DNA of 64,000 nucleotides from Desulfurococcaceae archaeon. Lineage in GTDB: Archaea; Thermoproteota; Thermoprotei_A; Sulfolobales; Ignisphaeraceae. The stretch lies in NCBI GenBank assembly GCA_020832925.1, contig JAJHRF010000001.1, positions 1-64,000 of the forward strand. The letters run 5' to 3'. Below, piece after piece: positions 54,741-63,510 of the stretch. Numbering within the stretch: position 1 is the first letter of the stretch; the number at the start of each line of letters is the position of its first letter. Made by a program: the position numbers and the translations under genes. Below the pieces are notes generated by a model, which saw only the letters and a program-made list of their open reading frames with translations, searched no databases and had not been told where the DNA came from.

Positions 54741-54770
54741 CTGTAAATACCTGTGAATAGCTGTAAATAC
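54741..54770. repeat. Three tandem 10-bp repeats in a promoter region
   Basis: CTGTAAATAC, CTGTGAATAG and CTGTAAATAC follow directly on each other. Ten-bp spacing places the same base pattern on one face of the helix. The array lies 41-70 bp upstream of the minus-strand winged-helix-like gene, about where its core promoter should be. Confidence 0.55.
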
Positions 54771-54826
54771 ATTGAGGTAGCTACGTAACATTTTCACAAA
54801 CCTCTAAAAATTATAACTATATTAAA

Positions 54827-54840
54827 CATTTAAATATTTT
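54827..54840 (+). promoter_or_regulatory. TATA region of structured RNA B
   Basis: CATTTAAATATTTT is centred about 27 bp before 54860, where the structured RNA begins. This supports independent plus-strand transcription. Confidence 0.5.
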
Positions 54841-54859
54841 CAAAACCTCTGAGAACACG

Positions 54860-55066
54860 TATTGATGAGGGTTCGGCAACCCCCGGTACCCCAGAGGCGT
54901 GGGCGAGAGGATTGAAGTAGAGGGGCTTGTGGGTTATGTGGAGCCTTGATAACTCTGTAGATGAGGGGATGAGAACACGACCTAATACAGAGAACCCCCG
55001 GGGCAAGAAAACATGTCCACAGCTAACTACATCTACTCGCAGATAATCGCCCCGGGGAAACCCTCT
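54860..55066 (+). ncRNA. Structured non-coding RNA B, family unassigned
   Basis: A ~200-nt GC-rich block in a 430-bp gap, closed by GAGGGTT/AACCCTC (54867-54873 and 55059-55065). Inner helices are CTCTGTA/TACAGAG (54953-54959 and 54986-54992) and CCCCGGGGC/GCCCCGGGG (54996-55004 and 55049-55057). The 5' motif GATGAGGGTTCGGCAACC matches RNA A at 16 of 18 positions, and further short blocks (GTGGG-GAG, AACTC-TAGAT-AGG) are shared in the same order. A TATA box is correctly placed. I considered RNase P RNA (AGATGA and ACAGA-AACC resemble its conserved regions IV and V) but see no region I or SRP helix 8, so I leave it unassigned. Confidence 0.65.
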
Positions 55067-55133
55067 TCTTATTACTAAGTCTTCAACTATAATAAATTTA
55101 AACTTAATAGCCTTATCAATGTAATGTTTACAA

Positions 55134-55367
55134 CTACTTAATTTTAAGGATAGAGCCCTTGAACTCTATAGAGAGTTGAACTTCATCAGCTAGGAAGCAT
55201 ACATAGTCTTTCACCCTGTGTTCACCTATCGGTATCCTAACAACCCCTGAAACCTCTATTAACTCAGTACTACAATTCCTTACCTCCTTCACTTTTTTGC
55301 CGTTTTCATCGAACGCGTTTATCGAAACACACTTTGATTTAAAATCGATGCATATTTGTGCATACAC
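55134..55367 (-). CDS. Small uncharacterised protein
   Basis: A 77-residue protein, mostly beta strand, with four cysteines (CIDFKSKC, RNCSTE, DYVCFLADE). I do not recognise it. The strand pattern with a glycine turn (SGVVRIPIGEHRV) could be a small barrel. It lies between the structured RNA and the divergently transcribed adenosine-specific kinase gene. The start codon has no clear ribosome binding site apart from AGGTG about 15 bp upstream of ATG 55367. Confidence 0.5.
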   Translation of the reverse strand: MYAQICIDFKSKCVSINAFDENGKKVKEVRNCSTELIEVSGVVRIPIGEHRVKDYVCFLADEVQLSIEFKGSILKIK

Positions 55368-55476
55368 GTATTTCCACCTGTAACAACCCCTAATACCTTA
55401 TGCTGGCATTCAGTTTGGTATAGTAAGTTTTGCTTATATTTCCACATAATGTACTTATTTACGGTGTTTATAGCTT

Positions 55477-55968
55477 ATGTCCCAGATAACATTCGAAGTT
55501 ATCGATATTCCTATACCTCAGGGTACCAATGTTATAATAGGTCATAGCCATTTCATAAAGACGGTAGAAGATATATATGAGACTCTTGTAACTAGTGTTC
55601 CAGGAATAAGGTTTGGATTAGCTTTTAATGAGGCAAGCGGTAAACGTTTAATAAGATTCGAAGGTAATGACGATGAGCTGACCAAGTTAGCTATAGAGGT
55701 TGCTAAGAAGATCGGTGCCGGACACATATTCGTTCTATATATAAGGAATGCCTGGCCGATAAACGTATTGAACGCTTTAAAACATGTTCAAGAAGTTGTA
55801 CAGATATACGCAGCTACTGGAAATCCTCTACAAGTAGTCGTTGCTAATACAAACCAAGGTAGAGGTATTGTAGGGGTTATCGACGGCTACACCCCGCTAG
55901 GAGTCGAAAGCGATGAAGATAAGAAAGAGAGGTACATGTTCTTAAGAAGAATTGGGTATAAAAAATGA
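55477..55968 (+). CDS. Adenosine-specific kinase (DUF355 family)
   Basis: A 163-residue protein with the family pattern: [57 protein letters not shown] (cut to [16 protein letters not shown]) and [13 protein letters not shown] near the C-terminus. The Pyrobaculum homologue binds adenosine and AMP. It could salvage adenosine, including that released by the SAM hydrolase encoded at 31.9 kb (inference). The stop overlaps the ATG of the next gene (ATGA). Confidence 0.9.
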   Translation: MSQITFEVIDIPIPQGTNVIIGHSHFIKTVEDIYETLVTSVPGIRFGLAFNEASGKRLIRFEGNDDELTKLAIEVAKKIGAGHIFVLYIRNAWPINVLNALKHVQEVVQIYAATGNPLQVVVANTNQGRGIVGVIDGYTPLGVESDEDKKERYMFLRRIGYKK

Positions 55969-56657
55969 GTGAAGGTGAGATCCAAACAATAACAGTAGAA
56001 CTATATGCTCCTCAAGAAATCGCATTAGATAACGTAGGCGCGATAGTGTTATACAAAAAGGTTGGAGTAGAGCTTTTTTATGAACGAATAGAAACTATAG
56101 AAAAATTCAAAAATGATGAAGATGCTCTTCTTTCGTGGCTTTTAAGTATAGCTTCATCTAAAGATGCTAGTGTTGCAAAAGCCTTAGTTAAAAGCGGTGG
56201 AACTATTATTGAAGCTCTTGTTACAACAAACAAACAACTAAAGTACTTTGTAGATTTCCCCTACATAGCTAAGGTAAAGAAGATCTATATTGTTAAAAAT
56301 CTTGAGAAAGCTCTAGAGCTAACCTCTAAATCCTCTACTCAAGCACAAGAGCACAACGTAAAAACTGAAAATGCTGAGATAAGCTCTGGAGACGATAGAA
56401 GTGTTATGCTTATTCCTTTGCTAGATCTATCAAATAGAGAATTCTATCTTTTCAATAGTCCTATAACGATATCGAATAAAGACGCAGCAGAAGCTCTTAT
56501 TATAGAAACCGATAAAGGTATTGTTTTCCTAAGGTTTGATAACCTATCTCAGATGTATACACCATCCAGCCGGGCTAAGACCTTTAGGAAGAAGCGTAAA
56601 GGTAAGAAAAAGAGGGGTAGAGCAGGTAGGAAGAGAAGAAAATCTAATTCACCTTAG
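55965..56657 (+). CDS. Uncharacterised protein with a strongly basic C-terminal tail
   Basis: A 230-residue protein without a family that I recognise. Residues ~1-120 look like an alpha/beta domain ([33 protein letters not shown]). A polar linker (~120-140) leads to a second small beta domain ([21 protein letters not shown]). The last ~25 residues are almost all Lys, Arg and Gly (for example [17 protein letters not shown]), as in RNA- or ribosome-binding tails. It is translationally coupled to the kinase upstream (ATGA) and converges with argF, overlapping by 9 bp. Confidence 0.65.
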   Translation: MSEGEIQTITVELYAPQEIALDNVGAIVLYKKVGVELFYERIETIEKFKNDEDALLSWLLSIASSKDASVAKALVKSGGTIIEALVTTNKQLKYFVDFPYIAKVKKIYIVKNLEKALELTSKSSTQAQEHNVKTENAEISSGDDRSVMLIPLLDLSNREFYLFNSPITISNKDAAEALIIETDKGIVFLRFDNLSQMYTPSSRAKTFRKKRKGKKKRGRAGRKRRKSNSP

Positions 56658-57596
56658 TATTGATGCTAGTACCGCTTTTGCTGTATGCAATCTATTCTCT
56701 GCTTGGATCCATACTACAGAATTTGGAGATTCTATAACTTCGTCAGTAACCTCTTCACCTCTATGAGCAGGCAAACAGTGCATAAATATGAAATCCTTTT
56801 TCGCATACCTAACCAGCTCAGCATTAACTTGATACGCACTTAAATCTTTTAATCTCCTTTCTCGCTCCGACTCCTGACCCATGCTAACCCATACATCTGT
56901 ATATACAACATCGGCATTATCAACGGCTTCAACAGCATCTCTAACTATGACGATCTCTGCTCCACTCTCTGACGCTCGTTCATATGCTTTCTTTAGAAGC
57001 GATATCTCGGGATCATATCCTTTAGGTGTAGCTATGTATAGCTTCCCTCCTAGTGTTGCTATGGCTAGCATAAGGCTGTGCACTACGTTGTCTCTTCCAT
57101 CGCCGACAAAGGCTATTTTTAGGTTTTTTAAATTCTTTTTAACCTCGATCATAGTCATGACATCGGCTAGGGCTTGGAGAGGGTGCTCTCTGTCACTTAA
57201 AGCATTTATAACAGGTTTCTGTGAATAATTAGCCAATTCGATTAGCGATTCATGTCTATATACACGTGCAGCTACTCCATCTACATACCTATCCAGTACC
57301 CTAGCTGTATCCTTTATAGGTTCTCCTCTAGCTAATTGAAGTTCGGCTGATGAGAGGTAAAGAGAGTGTCCACCTAATTGCTGTATAGCTACCTGAAGAC
57401 TCACTCTTGTACGCGTACTCGGTTTCTCAAATATCAGTGCAAGAATTTTGTTCTGTAGTATAGGTATAATCTTTTCACCGCTATAATATCTCCTCTTGAA
57501 CTCGAACGAGAGCTTTATTAAGCTTTCCAACTCTACCCTAGAGCAATCTAATATCGACAGGAAATCACGTCCACGTAAACTCTCAACGTACATCAC
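56649..57596 (-). CDS. argF: Ornithine carbamoyltransferase
   Basis: A 315-residue carbamoyltransferase. STRTR in EKPSTRTRVSL binds carbamoyl phosphate. HPLQALADVMT, the ornithine-binding MGQE with DVWVSMGQESE and FMHCLPAHRGEEVTDEV define OTCase rather than aspartate carbamoyltransferase. It makes citrulline for arginine synthesis. No other arginine gene is near. The length is normal. The start gives MYVESLRGRDFLSIL, the usual N-terminus after one optional Met. Confidence 0.95.
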   Translation of the reverse strand: MMYVESLRGRDFLSILDCSRVELESLIKLSFEFKRRYYSGEKIIPILQNKILALIFEKPSTRTRVSLQVAIQQLGGHSLYLSSAELQLARGEPIKDTARVLDRYVDGVAARVYRHESLIELANYSQKPVINALSDREHPLQALADVMTMIEVKKNLKNLKIAFVGDGRDNVVHSLMLAIATLGGKLYIATPKGYDPEISLLKKAYERASESGAEIVIVRDAVEAVDNADVVYTDVWVSMGQESERERRLKDLSAYQVNAELVRYAKKDFIFMHCLPAHRGEEVTDEVIESPNSVVWIQAENRLHTAKAVLASILR

Positions 57597-57759
57597 GACA
57601 CCTTCTATACTCAGAATGCAGAGGGCTAGAAATACTTTATAATTGTTTTTCGAGTTTATTTTTAAGAACTCTATATCGCATAACTTGATCTAATGTTCAG
57701 TAAAACAAAAAATTTGTGAAGTATTTCTGAAAACCTATTGTATAACGTGGTGAAATGTA

Positions 57760-59067
57760 GTGCAGACAAAATATAAATCAGCTCGATGTGGCGAAATAAC
57801 TGTAAGCGATGTTGGGAAAGAGGTTGTCCTAGCTGGATGGGTTCACCAAGTAAGAGATCTAGGCGGAAAGAAGTTTGTGATATTAAGAGATGGAAGCGGT
57901 CTTATACAAGTAACGATCACTAAGGGTTCCGTACCCGACGAGATAGTATCCATTGTAGAACAGCTAACACCTGAGAGCGTTATACAAGTTAAGGGTGTAG
58001 TTAAAGGAGATCCGCGAGCTCCTAGAGGAATAGAAATTACACCTATAGAGATACGTGTATTGAGTAGAGCAAAAGCCCCTCTACCTCTGGATGTGAGTAG
58101 CAAAGTCAAAGCAGATATAGATACAAGGTTGAGAGAACGTGTTCTTGATCTTAGAAGACTTGAATCAAGAGCCTTAGTTAGAATAATGAACAGTGTAGTG
58201 AGGACAATACGTGAAGAATTGCTATCGAGAGGGTTTGTCGAGGTTTTCACACCTAAGATTATAGCTACAGCTACCGAAGGAGGTGCTAACCTATTCCCTA
58301 TTATATACTTTGGACGTGAAGCTTTCCTAGCTCAAAGCCCTCAACTCTATAAAGAACTTCTAGCTGCGGCTTTGGAACGAGTATTCGAGATAGGTCCTGC
58401 GTGGAGAGCTGAAGAAAGCGATACTCCTTACCATTTAGCAGAATTTATAAGTGTTGATATAGAAGCAGCTTTTATGGATTACAACGACGTTATGAAGATC
58501 CTCGAAGATATACTCCAGAAGATACTCAAAACGTTAGAGAAAGAGAACTCCGAAGACTTGAAGATTCTAAACCATACACTACCCAACGTATCATTTCCAT
58601 TACCAAGGATAACATACACAGAAGCCCTTGATATCTTGAAGAGGCGGGGTCTCGACATCAAGTTCGGGGATGATCTTGGTACACCTGAGCTAAGACTACT
58701 CTCAACAGAGATTGAATCTCATTTCTACTTCATCATAGACTTCCCCACAAAAACAAGACCTTTCTATACAAAGCCTAGAGACGATGATCCTGAGTTAAGT
58801 GAAAGCTTTGACCTTGTATGGCAATATTTAGAGCTTGCTTCTGGTAGTAGTAGAATTCACGATAAGGAAATGCTTATCTCGTCGATAAAGAGTAGAGGAT
58901 TAAACGTGGAAAACTTCAATTACTTTATAAAATGGTTTGACTACGGCATGCCGCCGCACGCTGGATGGGGATTAGGATTAGCAAGGTTATTGTTACCACT
59001 AACAGGTAGATCTAGTGTTAAAGAGGTAACACTATTCCCAAGAGACAAAAAGAGATTGATACCTTGA
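57760..59067 (+). CDS. aspS: Aspartyl-tRNA synthetase (archaeal type)
   Basis: A 435-residue class IIb synthetase. It has an N-terminal OB-fold anticodon domain ([26 protein letters not shown], core [14 protein letters not shown]), then class II motif 2 ([21 protein letters not shown], core [12 protein letters not shown]) and motif 3 [13 protein letters not shown]. There is no bacterial insertion. The form may be non-discriminating and charge tRNA-Asn as well. Start GTG 57760 follows GGTGAAATGTA, a clear ribosome binding site. Confidence 0.96.
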   Translation: MQTKYKSARCGEITVSDVGKEVVLAGWVHQVRDLGGKKFVILRDGSGLIQVTITKGSVPDEIVSIVEQLTPESVIQVKGVVKGDPRAPRGIEITPIEIRVLSRAKAPLPLDVSSKVKADIDTRLRERVLDLRRLESRALVRIMNSVVRTIREELLSRGFVEVFTPKIIATATEGGANLFPIIYFGREAFLAQSPQLYKELLAAALERVFEIGPAWRAEESDTPYHLAEFISVDIEAAFMDYNDVMKILEDILQKILKTLEKENSEDLKILNHTLPNVSFPLPRITYTEALDILKRRGLDIKFGDDLGTPELRLLSTEIESHFYFIIDFPTKTRPFYTKPRDDDPELSESFDLVWQYLELASGSSRIHDKEMLISSIKSRGLNVENFNYFIKWFDYGMPPHAGWGLGLARLLLPLTGRSSVKEVTLFPRDKKRLIP

Positions 59068-59162
59068 AACAATGTTATCAACTACTCTAAATAAAAACTA
59101 GAAATCCGATGTTTATCATGTAGAGGTCAAATTGTACCAGAATAGCTGTATATACACCCAAG

Positions 59163-60332
59163 TCATGTATATATTAAAGGATCAACTCTAAGAAGCTCCC
59201 GTAAAAATGCGGTAGCATAGCTCCCTCTACCTAAAGTAAAGAGTATGTATAGTCTATTTTGCTCTACTTCTAATACAATGTTGAGAGCTCTCGCCATCGA
59301 GTATCTGTAATCACCTTTAATCTCTAGCCCTAGCTCAGGTATTCTAAAGTTATCAGATGTTATGTTCTCTCCATCCAGTATTTCATCTATTAACGATTTA
59401 AGCTCAGATCGAATAACCTTGGGTTTACTACCGACAACAGGTATAAATGTGTATTCCTTCAACATCAATTTGAAAGCTTCATCGAAATTGTGTTTGTCTA
59501 GAAGTTTTAGCCATAGTAGAGATAGAGTTTTATTGAATAGGTATGACTGGTAAGCGTTCACGTATAGCTTGATCATGTTCTTCGGTATAGATTTAACAAT
59601 CCTGAATTCGTCTTCATAACGAAACCTATTCCTACACACAATACTCTCTATGCTTCCATTTCTAGGTCTGCTATAGGTATCACATAATGTTTTTAAAAAG
59701 GAGTCCCACTCATTCTTGATGATGAATTTGCCTAGTAGATGTGTTATTGGTCTTTTAGTACCGAAACGTTGATAACCATAGAAATTAAGGAATGTATAGC
59801 CGTAGTTCGAGAAATATCTCAATCTATTCTTGAATACCATTACATTCTTTGTCACGAGCTCTATACGGAACTTGTTACCATTATGTACTATAGCTACAGG
59901 GTTATACTGCCATAGAATAGCTTTGACGAACTTGTTTCCGTTCCCTAGAGTTAATACACGTTTAACGTTATCGCATCTTCTTAGAACAGCTACTTGACGT
60001 ACAATGGCATTAGCATCTTTAAGTCCTAGAACTTCGCAAGTTGTGCATTTAAATATTCTTTTCAGTAATCTGCATACTTCATTAGTATCGAAACCCACTT
60101 TCTCAACTATGTATAGGTATGTATCTCCTCGGCATTCTTCTGTATCAACTATTTTCTCCAGATCTAGAGCTCCTAGATCTAAACCGTTAACAATCTCGTA
60201 CACCTGGAAACCACTAGGTCTCGGTATAGTAACATCAACATCTTCTCTATCTATATCTGGGTATGTATATACATGTATACCTATGAGTATATCTAAGGTA
60301 TACTTTGTCAAAAACATCTCTACGCTAGACAT
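59163..60332 (-). CDS. truD: tRNA pseudouridine synthase TruD (Pus7 family)
   Basis: The 389-residue protein has the TruD catalytic motif GLKDANAIVRQ (usually G-K-D-A), catalytic Asp106. Other family blocks are NFYGYQRFGTKRPITHLLG, YVNAYQSYLFNKTLS-like KLYVNAYQSYLFN, and FTLGRGSYATAFLRELL at the end. Archaeal TruD makes pseudouridine-13 in tRNA. The gene overlaps nothing and is followed upstream by pth2 after 9 bp on the same strand, an association also seen in other crenarchaea as far as I recall. Confidence 0.9.
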   Translation of the reverse strand: MSSVEMFLTKYTLDILIGIHVYTYPDIDREDVDVTIPRPSGFQVYEIVNGLDLGALDLEKIVDTEECRGDTYLYIVEKVGFDTNEVCRLLKRIFKCTTCEVLGLKDANAIVRQVAVLRRCDNVKRVLTLGNGNKFVKAILWQYNPVAIVHNGNKFRIELVTKNVMVFKNRLRYFSNYGYTFLNFYGYQRFGTKRPITHLLGKFIIKNEWDSFLKTLCDTYSRPRNGSIESIVCRNRFRYEDEFRIVKSIPKNMIKLYVNAYQSYLFNKTLSLLWLKLLDKHNFDEAFKLMLKEYTFIPVVGSKPKVIRSELKSLIDEILDGENITSDNFRIPELGLEIKGDYRYSMARALNIVLEVEQNRLYILFTLGRGSYATAFLRELLRVDPLIYT

Positions 60333-60341
60333 ATGCCAACC

Positions 60342-60707
60342 CTAAAGTAATGGAAGAGACCCTGTTAACTTGTCGATAAGATAAGTCGGTGCAGGACCTA
60401 TTGCAAGCGCTGTTACTGTTCCAGGAGATAGCTCAGTTAAACCAGCATCTGCTATAAATGCTGTTACAAGCCCTAGTTCTTTCGCTTCCCTTTCTATCTT
60501 CAGCATCTCTTCTAGAGATTTAACTTTGACCACAATCTTCTTCTGCCCTTGCATTCTCCAAATATATACGTTTTCTCTACATGCTGAAATCTCGAGACAC
60601 CTCATAACAGCTTCTACAGCTGCATGAGCTACCTGAACCGCAAGTTTACCTTTACTCATCTTTACATCTGTACGTACTACGATAACCTGTTTGTATTCTA
60701 CTTCCAT
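60342..60707 (-). CDS. pth2: Peptidyl-tRNA hydrolase, Pth2 type
   Basis: About 121 residues from ATG 60707. Motifs are [21 protein letters not shown] (core [13 protein letters not shown]) and [24 protein letters not shown], core [19 protein letters not shown]. It releases tRNA from stalled peptides. The TTG at 60731 would add eight residues, but AGGT lies just before the ATG. It is the first gene of a pair with truD. The gap to the divergent zinc-ribbon gene holds both promoters. Confidence 0.95.
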   Translation of the reverse strand: MEVEYKQVIVVRTDVKMSKGKLAVQVAHAAVEAVMRCLEISACRENVYIWRMQGQKKIVVKVKSLEEMLKIEREAKELGLVTAFIADAGLTELSPGTVTALAIGPAPTYLIDKLTGSLPLL

Positions 60708-60801
60708 ATCAGCTATACCTGTGCAAACCAATTATATAACAGCTCTATCAAGCTTATATTTGCACACACCATATATGTGGTAACAGTCGGTGGTAATGCC
60801 A

Positions 60802-61005
60802 ATGAGTACTATAGTCACACCTGTAGTTATTGAAGCAGCCTCTGTAAGGATATGCACAAGCTGTAAAAGACCTATAATACCTCAGGAGAAGGCCACAAGT
60901 TTCAAATGCCCTAACTGCGGACTTGTCGTGATATGGCGTTGCCAAAAATGCAGAACATTAAATACCCCTTACAAATGCCCTAACTGTGGATTTGAAGGTC
61001 CTTAG
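60802..61005 (+). CDS. Zinc-ribbon RNA-binding protein (DUF1610 type)
   Basis: A protein of about 67 residues with four CxxC pairs: CTSCKRP, CPNCGLV, CQKCRTL and CPNCGFEGP, giving two zinc ribbons. It is typically encoded directly in front of EF-1 beta in archaea, as here (8 bp apart), and is thought to bind RNA in translation. I start it at ATG 60802 because GGTGG (60789-60793) lies 8 nt upstream; ATG 60796 and GTG 60790 are in frame. Confidence 0.9.
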   Translation: MSTIVTPVVIEAASVRICTSCKRPIIPQEKATSFKCPNCGLVVIWRCQKCRTLNTPYKCPNCGFEGP

Positions 61006-61013
61006 GTGAAACC

Positions 61014-61295
61014 ATGCCTGCAGTAGTACTTGTTGTAGCTAGAGCTTATCCCAAAGAAGTTCTCGAGAAATTCGAAAATCTAGTAGAGAAAATAGCTTTG
61101 ATGTTGAAAGAGAAAGGCTTAACATTGATGCGGTGGGAGCCTATCGATATAGCATTCGGTTATAAAGCTCTAGATTTATATGTAATTATGCCAGAAGAGC
61201 AGGAAGGTGGTACAGACATTCTTGAAGAGGCTTTGAGGGGTATCGAGGAGATCGATAACGTTGATATAGTTTACATAACTAGGTTGAGCACATAG
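61014..61295 (+). CDS. ef1b: Translation elongation factor EF-1 beta
   Basis: A 93-residue archaeal guanine-nucleotide exchange factor for EF-1A. ERWEPIDIAFGYKALDLYVIMPE-like sequence is present (core EPIDIAFGYKALDLYVIMPE), with the conserved FG and the C-terminal IVYITRL. The length is normal. The start ATG 61014 follows TAGGTGAAACC. It lies in an operon with the zinc-ribbon protein and a small winged-helix protein. Confidence 0.95.
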   Translation: MPAVVLVVARAYPKEVLEKFENLVEKIALMLKEKGLTLMRWEPIDIAFGYKALDLYVIMPEEQEGGTDILEEALRGIEEIDNVDIVYITRLST

Positions 61296-61307
61296 GGTTA
61301 ACCCAAG

Positions 61308-61514
61308 TTGTTCTCTAAACGAAAAATAGCTTTTAAAATACTTGAATACCTACGAAGTAGAACTAAAGCATCAGTCAAAGAACTTTATGAGATTCTATCG
61401 AAAGAGTTCGATATATCCTACAGCCAGCTCTCAACTTTGTTAATGCAGCTCGAGATCGAGGGTTTTTTAACAGTAAGCGAAGGAAAGGAATACATAGTTA
61501 TACTCAAAAAGTAG
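61308..61514 (+). CDS. Small winged-helix-like protein
   Basis: A 68-residue protein that is almost exactly one winged-helix domain: KRKIAFKILEYLRSRTKASVKELY, SYSQLSTLLMQLEIEGFLTV (core QLSTLLMQLEIEGFLTV) and the wing EGKEYIVILKK. It may be a DNA-binding regulator. The start is TTG 61308 without a convincing ribosome binding site, 12 bp behind EF-1 beta. I cannot name a specific family. Confidence 0.6.
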   Translation: MFSKRKIAFKILEYLRSRTKASVKELYEILSKEFDISYSQLSTLLMQLEIEGFLTVSEGKEYIVILKK

Positions 61515-61578
61515 TTAAAGGATTTAAACTTTTTAAACATAGTCTTTGAACAGGTTTGCATCCTATGGTTGAGTACTG

Positions 61579-62643
61579 ATGGGAGTTAACTTAAAAGATC
61601 TCATACCTCCTACCTGCCGACAGGAAATAGATGATCTAAGAGTTCTAGCTCGCAAAGTCATAGCCTTAGATGCGTACAACGCATTATATCAATTCTTAGC
61701 AGCTATAAGACAACCTGATGGAACACCTCTCATGGATAGTAAAGGGAATATAACAAGCCATCTAAGCGGGCTTTTCTACCGAACTATAAACTTGATAGAG
61801 AATGGGTTAAAACTTATCTATGTATTCGACGGCAAGCCTCCGGAGCTTAAACGTGAAGAATTAGAGAGAAGACGTGTTAGAAGGGAGAAAGCAGCTGAAT
61901 TGATGGTTAAAGCTTATAGTGAAGGCGAGGTTAGAGAAGCTGCAAAATACGCTGTTCAAGCAGTACACCTAACAGAGCCTATGGTTAAGGAAGCGAAGAG
62001 GTTATTAGAAGCTATGGGGATTCCTTATATACAAGCCTTAGGCGAAGGAGAGGCTCAAGCTGCATACTTAGCTAAGAAAGGTCTTGCATGGGCTACGGGT
62101 AGTCAGGATTACGATTCTCTTCTATTTGGAACACCTCGCCTTATAAGAAATCTCGCTATAACAGGTAAAAGAAAGCTTCCTGGAAAAGATATTTATGTAG
62201 AGATTAAACCTGAGATAATAGAGCTCGATAAATTGTTGAAAATCCTCGGAATAACCTTGGAGCAGTTAATCGAGGTAGGGATCCTAATAGGTACAGACTA
62301 TAACCCAGATGGTGTAGAAGGTGTAGGTCCTAAAACAGCTCTACAACTAATAAAAACTTACGGATCTCTTGAAAAAGTTCTACGTGTTTTACCGAAAGCT
62401 AGATTTCCTGAAGACCCTATGAAGATTAAGGAGTATTTCTTGAAACCGCCTGTAATAGATATAGATAGGATTGAGTGGCGGGAACCTGATAAGAACGCTA
62501 TAATACAGATACTTGTTAAAGACCATGACTTCTCCTTAGATAGAGTTGAAAATGCTTTAAAAAGACTTGAGAAAGCTTATCGAGAATTTATGAAAGGTGC
62601 ACCATCGTCGTTAGATCAGTGGTTCAGATATTCGAAGAAGTGA
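61579..62643 (+). CDS. fen: Flap endonuclease FEN-1
   Basis: A 354-residue structure-specific nuclease for flaps in replication and repair. The N region reads VIALDAYNALYQFLAAIR with active-site Asp; FDGKPPELKR follows. The I region reads GEGEAQAAYLAKKG with SQDYDSLLFG, then IGTDYNPDGVEGVGPKTAL (helix-hairpin-helix). The C-terminus SLDQWF is a PCNA-interacting box. All acidic metal ligands seem present. It is a single gene, 64 bp after the small winged-helix gene. Confidence 0.97.
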   Translation: MGVNLKDLIPPTCRQEIDDLRVLARKVIALDAYNALYQFLAAIRQPDGTPLMDSKGNITSHLSGLFYRTINLIENGLKLIYVFDGKPPELKREELERRRVRREKAAELMVKAYSEGEVREAAKYAVQAVHLTEPMVKEAKRLLEAMGIPYIQALGEGEAQAAYLAKKGLAWATGSQDYDSLLFGTPRLIRNLAITGKRKLPGKDIYVEIKPEIIELDKLLKILGITLEQLIEVGILIGTDYNPDGVEGVGPKTALQLIKTYGSLEKVLRVLPKARFPEDPMKIKEYFLKPPVIDIDRIEWREPDKNAIIQILVKDHDFSLDRVENALKRLEKAYREFMKGAPSSLDQWFRYSKK

Positions 62644-62659
62644 AAACTCTTACTATATT

Positions 62660-63172
62660 CTAGTAACTGATTTTAATCCTGTAAATCTCGTTGTATATAG
62701 AGCTCAACAGATTCTCAAGTACATCTATCCTCATAGGCAGAAATCTTACATCGGATTTCGGTATACGAACTATATGCTGAACAGATCCATCGGGGGTCCA
62801 CACACTATCTATCCCCTGTATCCTAGCAGGCGATATCAATTGCTGTATGAATTGCTTTGGATCAGAAGTTTTCTGAACTATTCTTACTCTTAACCCTAGC
62901 CTCTCCTCTAAAGCTTTAGCAAGCCTGATAAAATTTTGCCTAGGTACAGGTTCGGCTATATCCAGTATTACTATAAGTGTTGTATTAACCTTATAACTCT
63001 TCACATAACTAGAGTTCTTAAGGAACTTGAAGTTATTATCGTTTTCCAGCTCTAGCAAATGCTTCATCACATCTACTTCCACTTCCTGATGCTCACCACT
63101 TTCTACGAGTCTTCTACATCTAGGACATAACACACCACTTCTAACACATATAACATCTAGAGGTATCTTCAT
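62660..63172 (-). CDS. Zinc-finger and KH-like domain protein, unnamed
   Basis: A 170-residue protein. The N-terminus PLDVICVRSGVLCPRCRRLVESGE has C9 and the pair C-x2-C, probably one zinc. A middle helical stretch leads to a KH-like domain (FIRLAKALEERLGLRVRIVQK) and a final strand region GIDSVWTPDGSVQHIVRIPKSD. Similar archaeal proteins are annotated as transcription factors or RNA-binding proteins of unknown role; I cannot be more exact. It converges with FEN-1 (16 bp apart). Confidence 0.75.
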   Translation of the reverse strand: MKIPLDVICVRSGVLCPRCRRLVESGEHQEVEVDVMKHLLELENDNNFKFLKNSSYVKSYKVNTTLIVILDIAEPVPRQNFIRLAKALEERLGLRVRIVQKTSDPKQFIQQLISPARIQGIDSVWTPDGSVQHIVRIPKSDVRFLPMRIDVLENLLSSIYNEIYRIKISY

Positions 63173-63325
63173 CTCTCAGTCCCTAGCAGCACATCCTCGA
63201 ATTAACACTAAATACCTTTCTCAACGTACCATTTTTCTAGACGTTCAGCTTATAAATTTAAGTTCTCTAAGAATTTAGAAACTACTACACAAAATAGGTC
63301 TGCATATAGTTGCCAGGTGTTACCA

Positions 63326-63496
63326 ATGCCTCTTACGGATCCCGAGCTAATAAAAATAGTTGAAAAGAGATTACTAAATAAGAAAGTATGTAGAAATTGT
63401 GGAGCGCTAAATCCACCATCAGCTACTAGATGTAGGAGATGTAGAAGCTCTAACCTTAGACCTAAGAAGAAAGCTCTACCTGTAAAGAAAGGTTAG
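63326..63496 (+). CDS. rpl40e: Large ribosomal subunit protein eL40
   Basis: This 56-residue protein has the eL40 zinc ribbon [20 protein letters not shown] (C-x2-C ... C-x2-C) and the basic C-terminus [19 protein letters not shown] (63315-63319) lies 6 nt before ATG 63326. The short N-terminus [19 protein letters not shown] is typical. Archaea do not fuse it to ubiquitin. It is directly followed by a nucleotidyltransferase-like frame on the same strand. Confidence 0.95.
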   Translation: MPLTDPELIKIVEKRLLNKKVCRNCGALNPPSATRCRRCRSSNLRPKKKALPVKKG

Positions 63497-63510
63497 CATC
63501 TTGGTGTTGA

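Noticed and set aside
54860-55066. Possible RNase P RNA
   Set aside because: AGATGA and ACAGA-AACC resemble conserved regions IV and V, but no GAGGAAAGTC-like region I is present and the ACAGAG stretch pairs locally as a hairpin. Identity left open.
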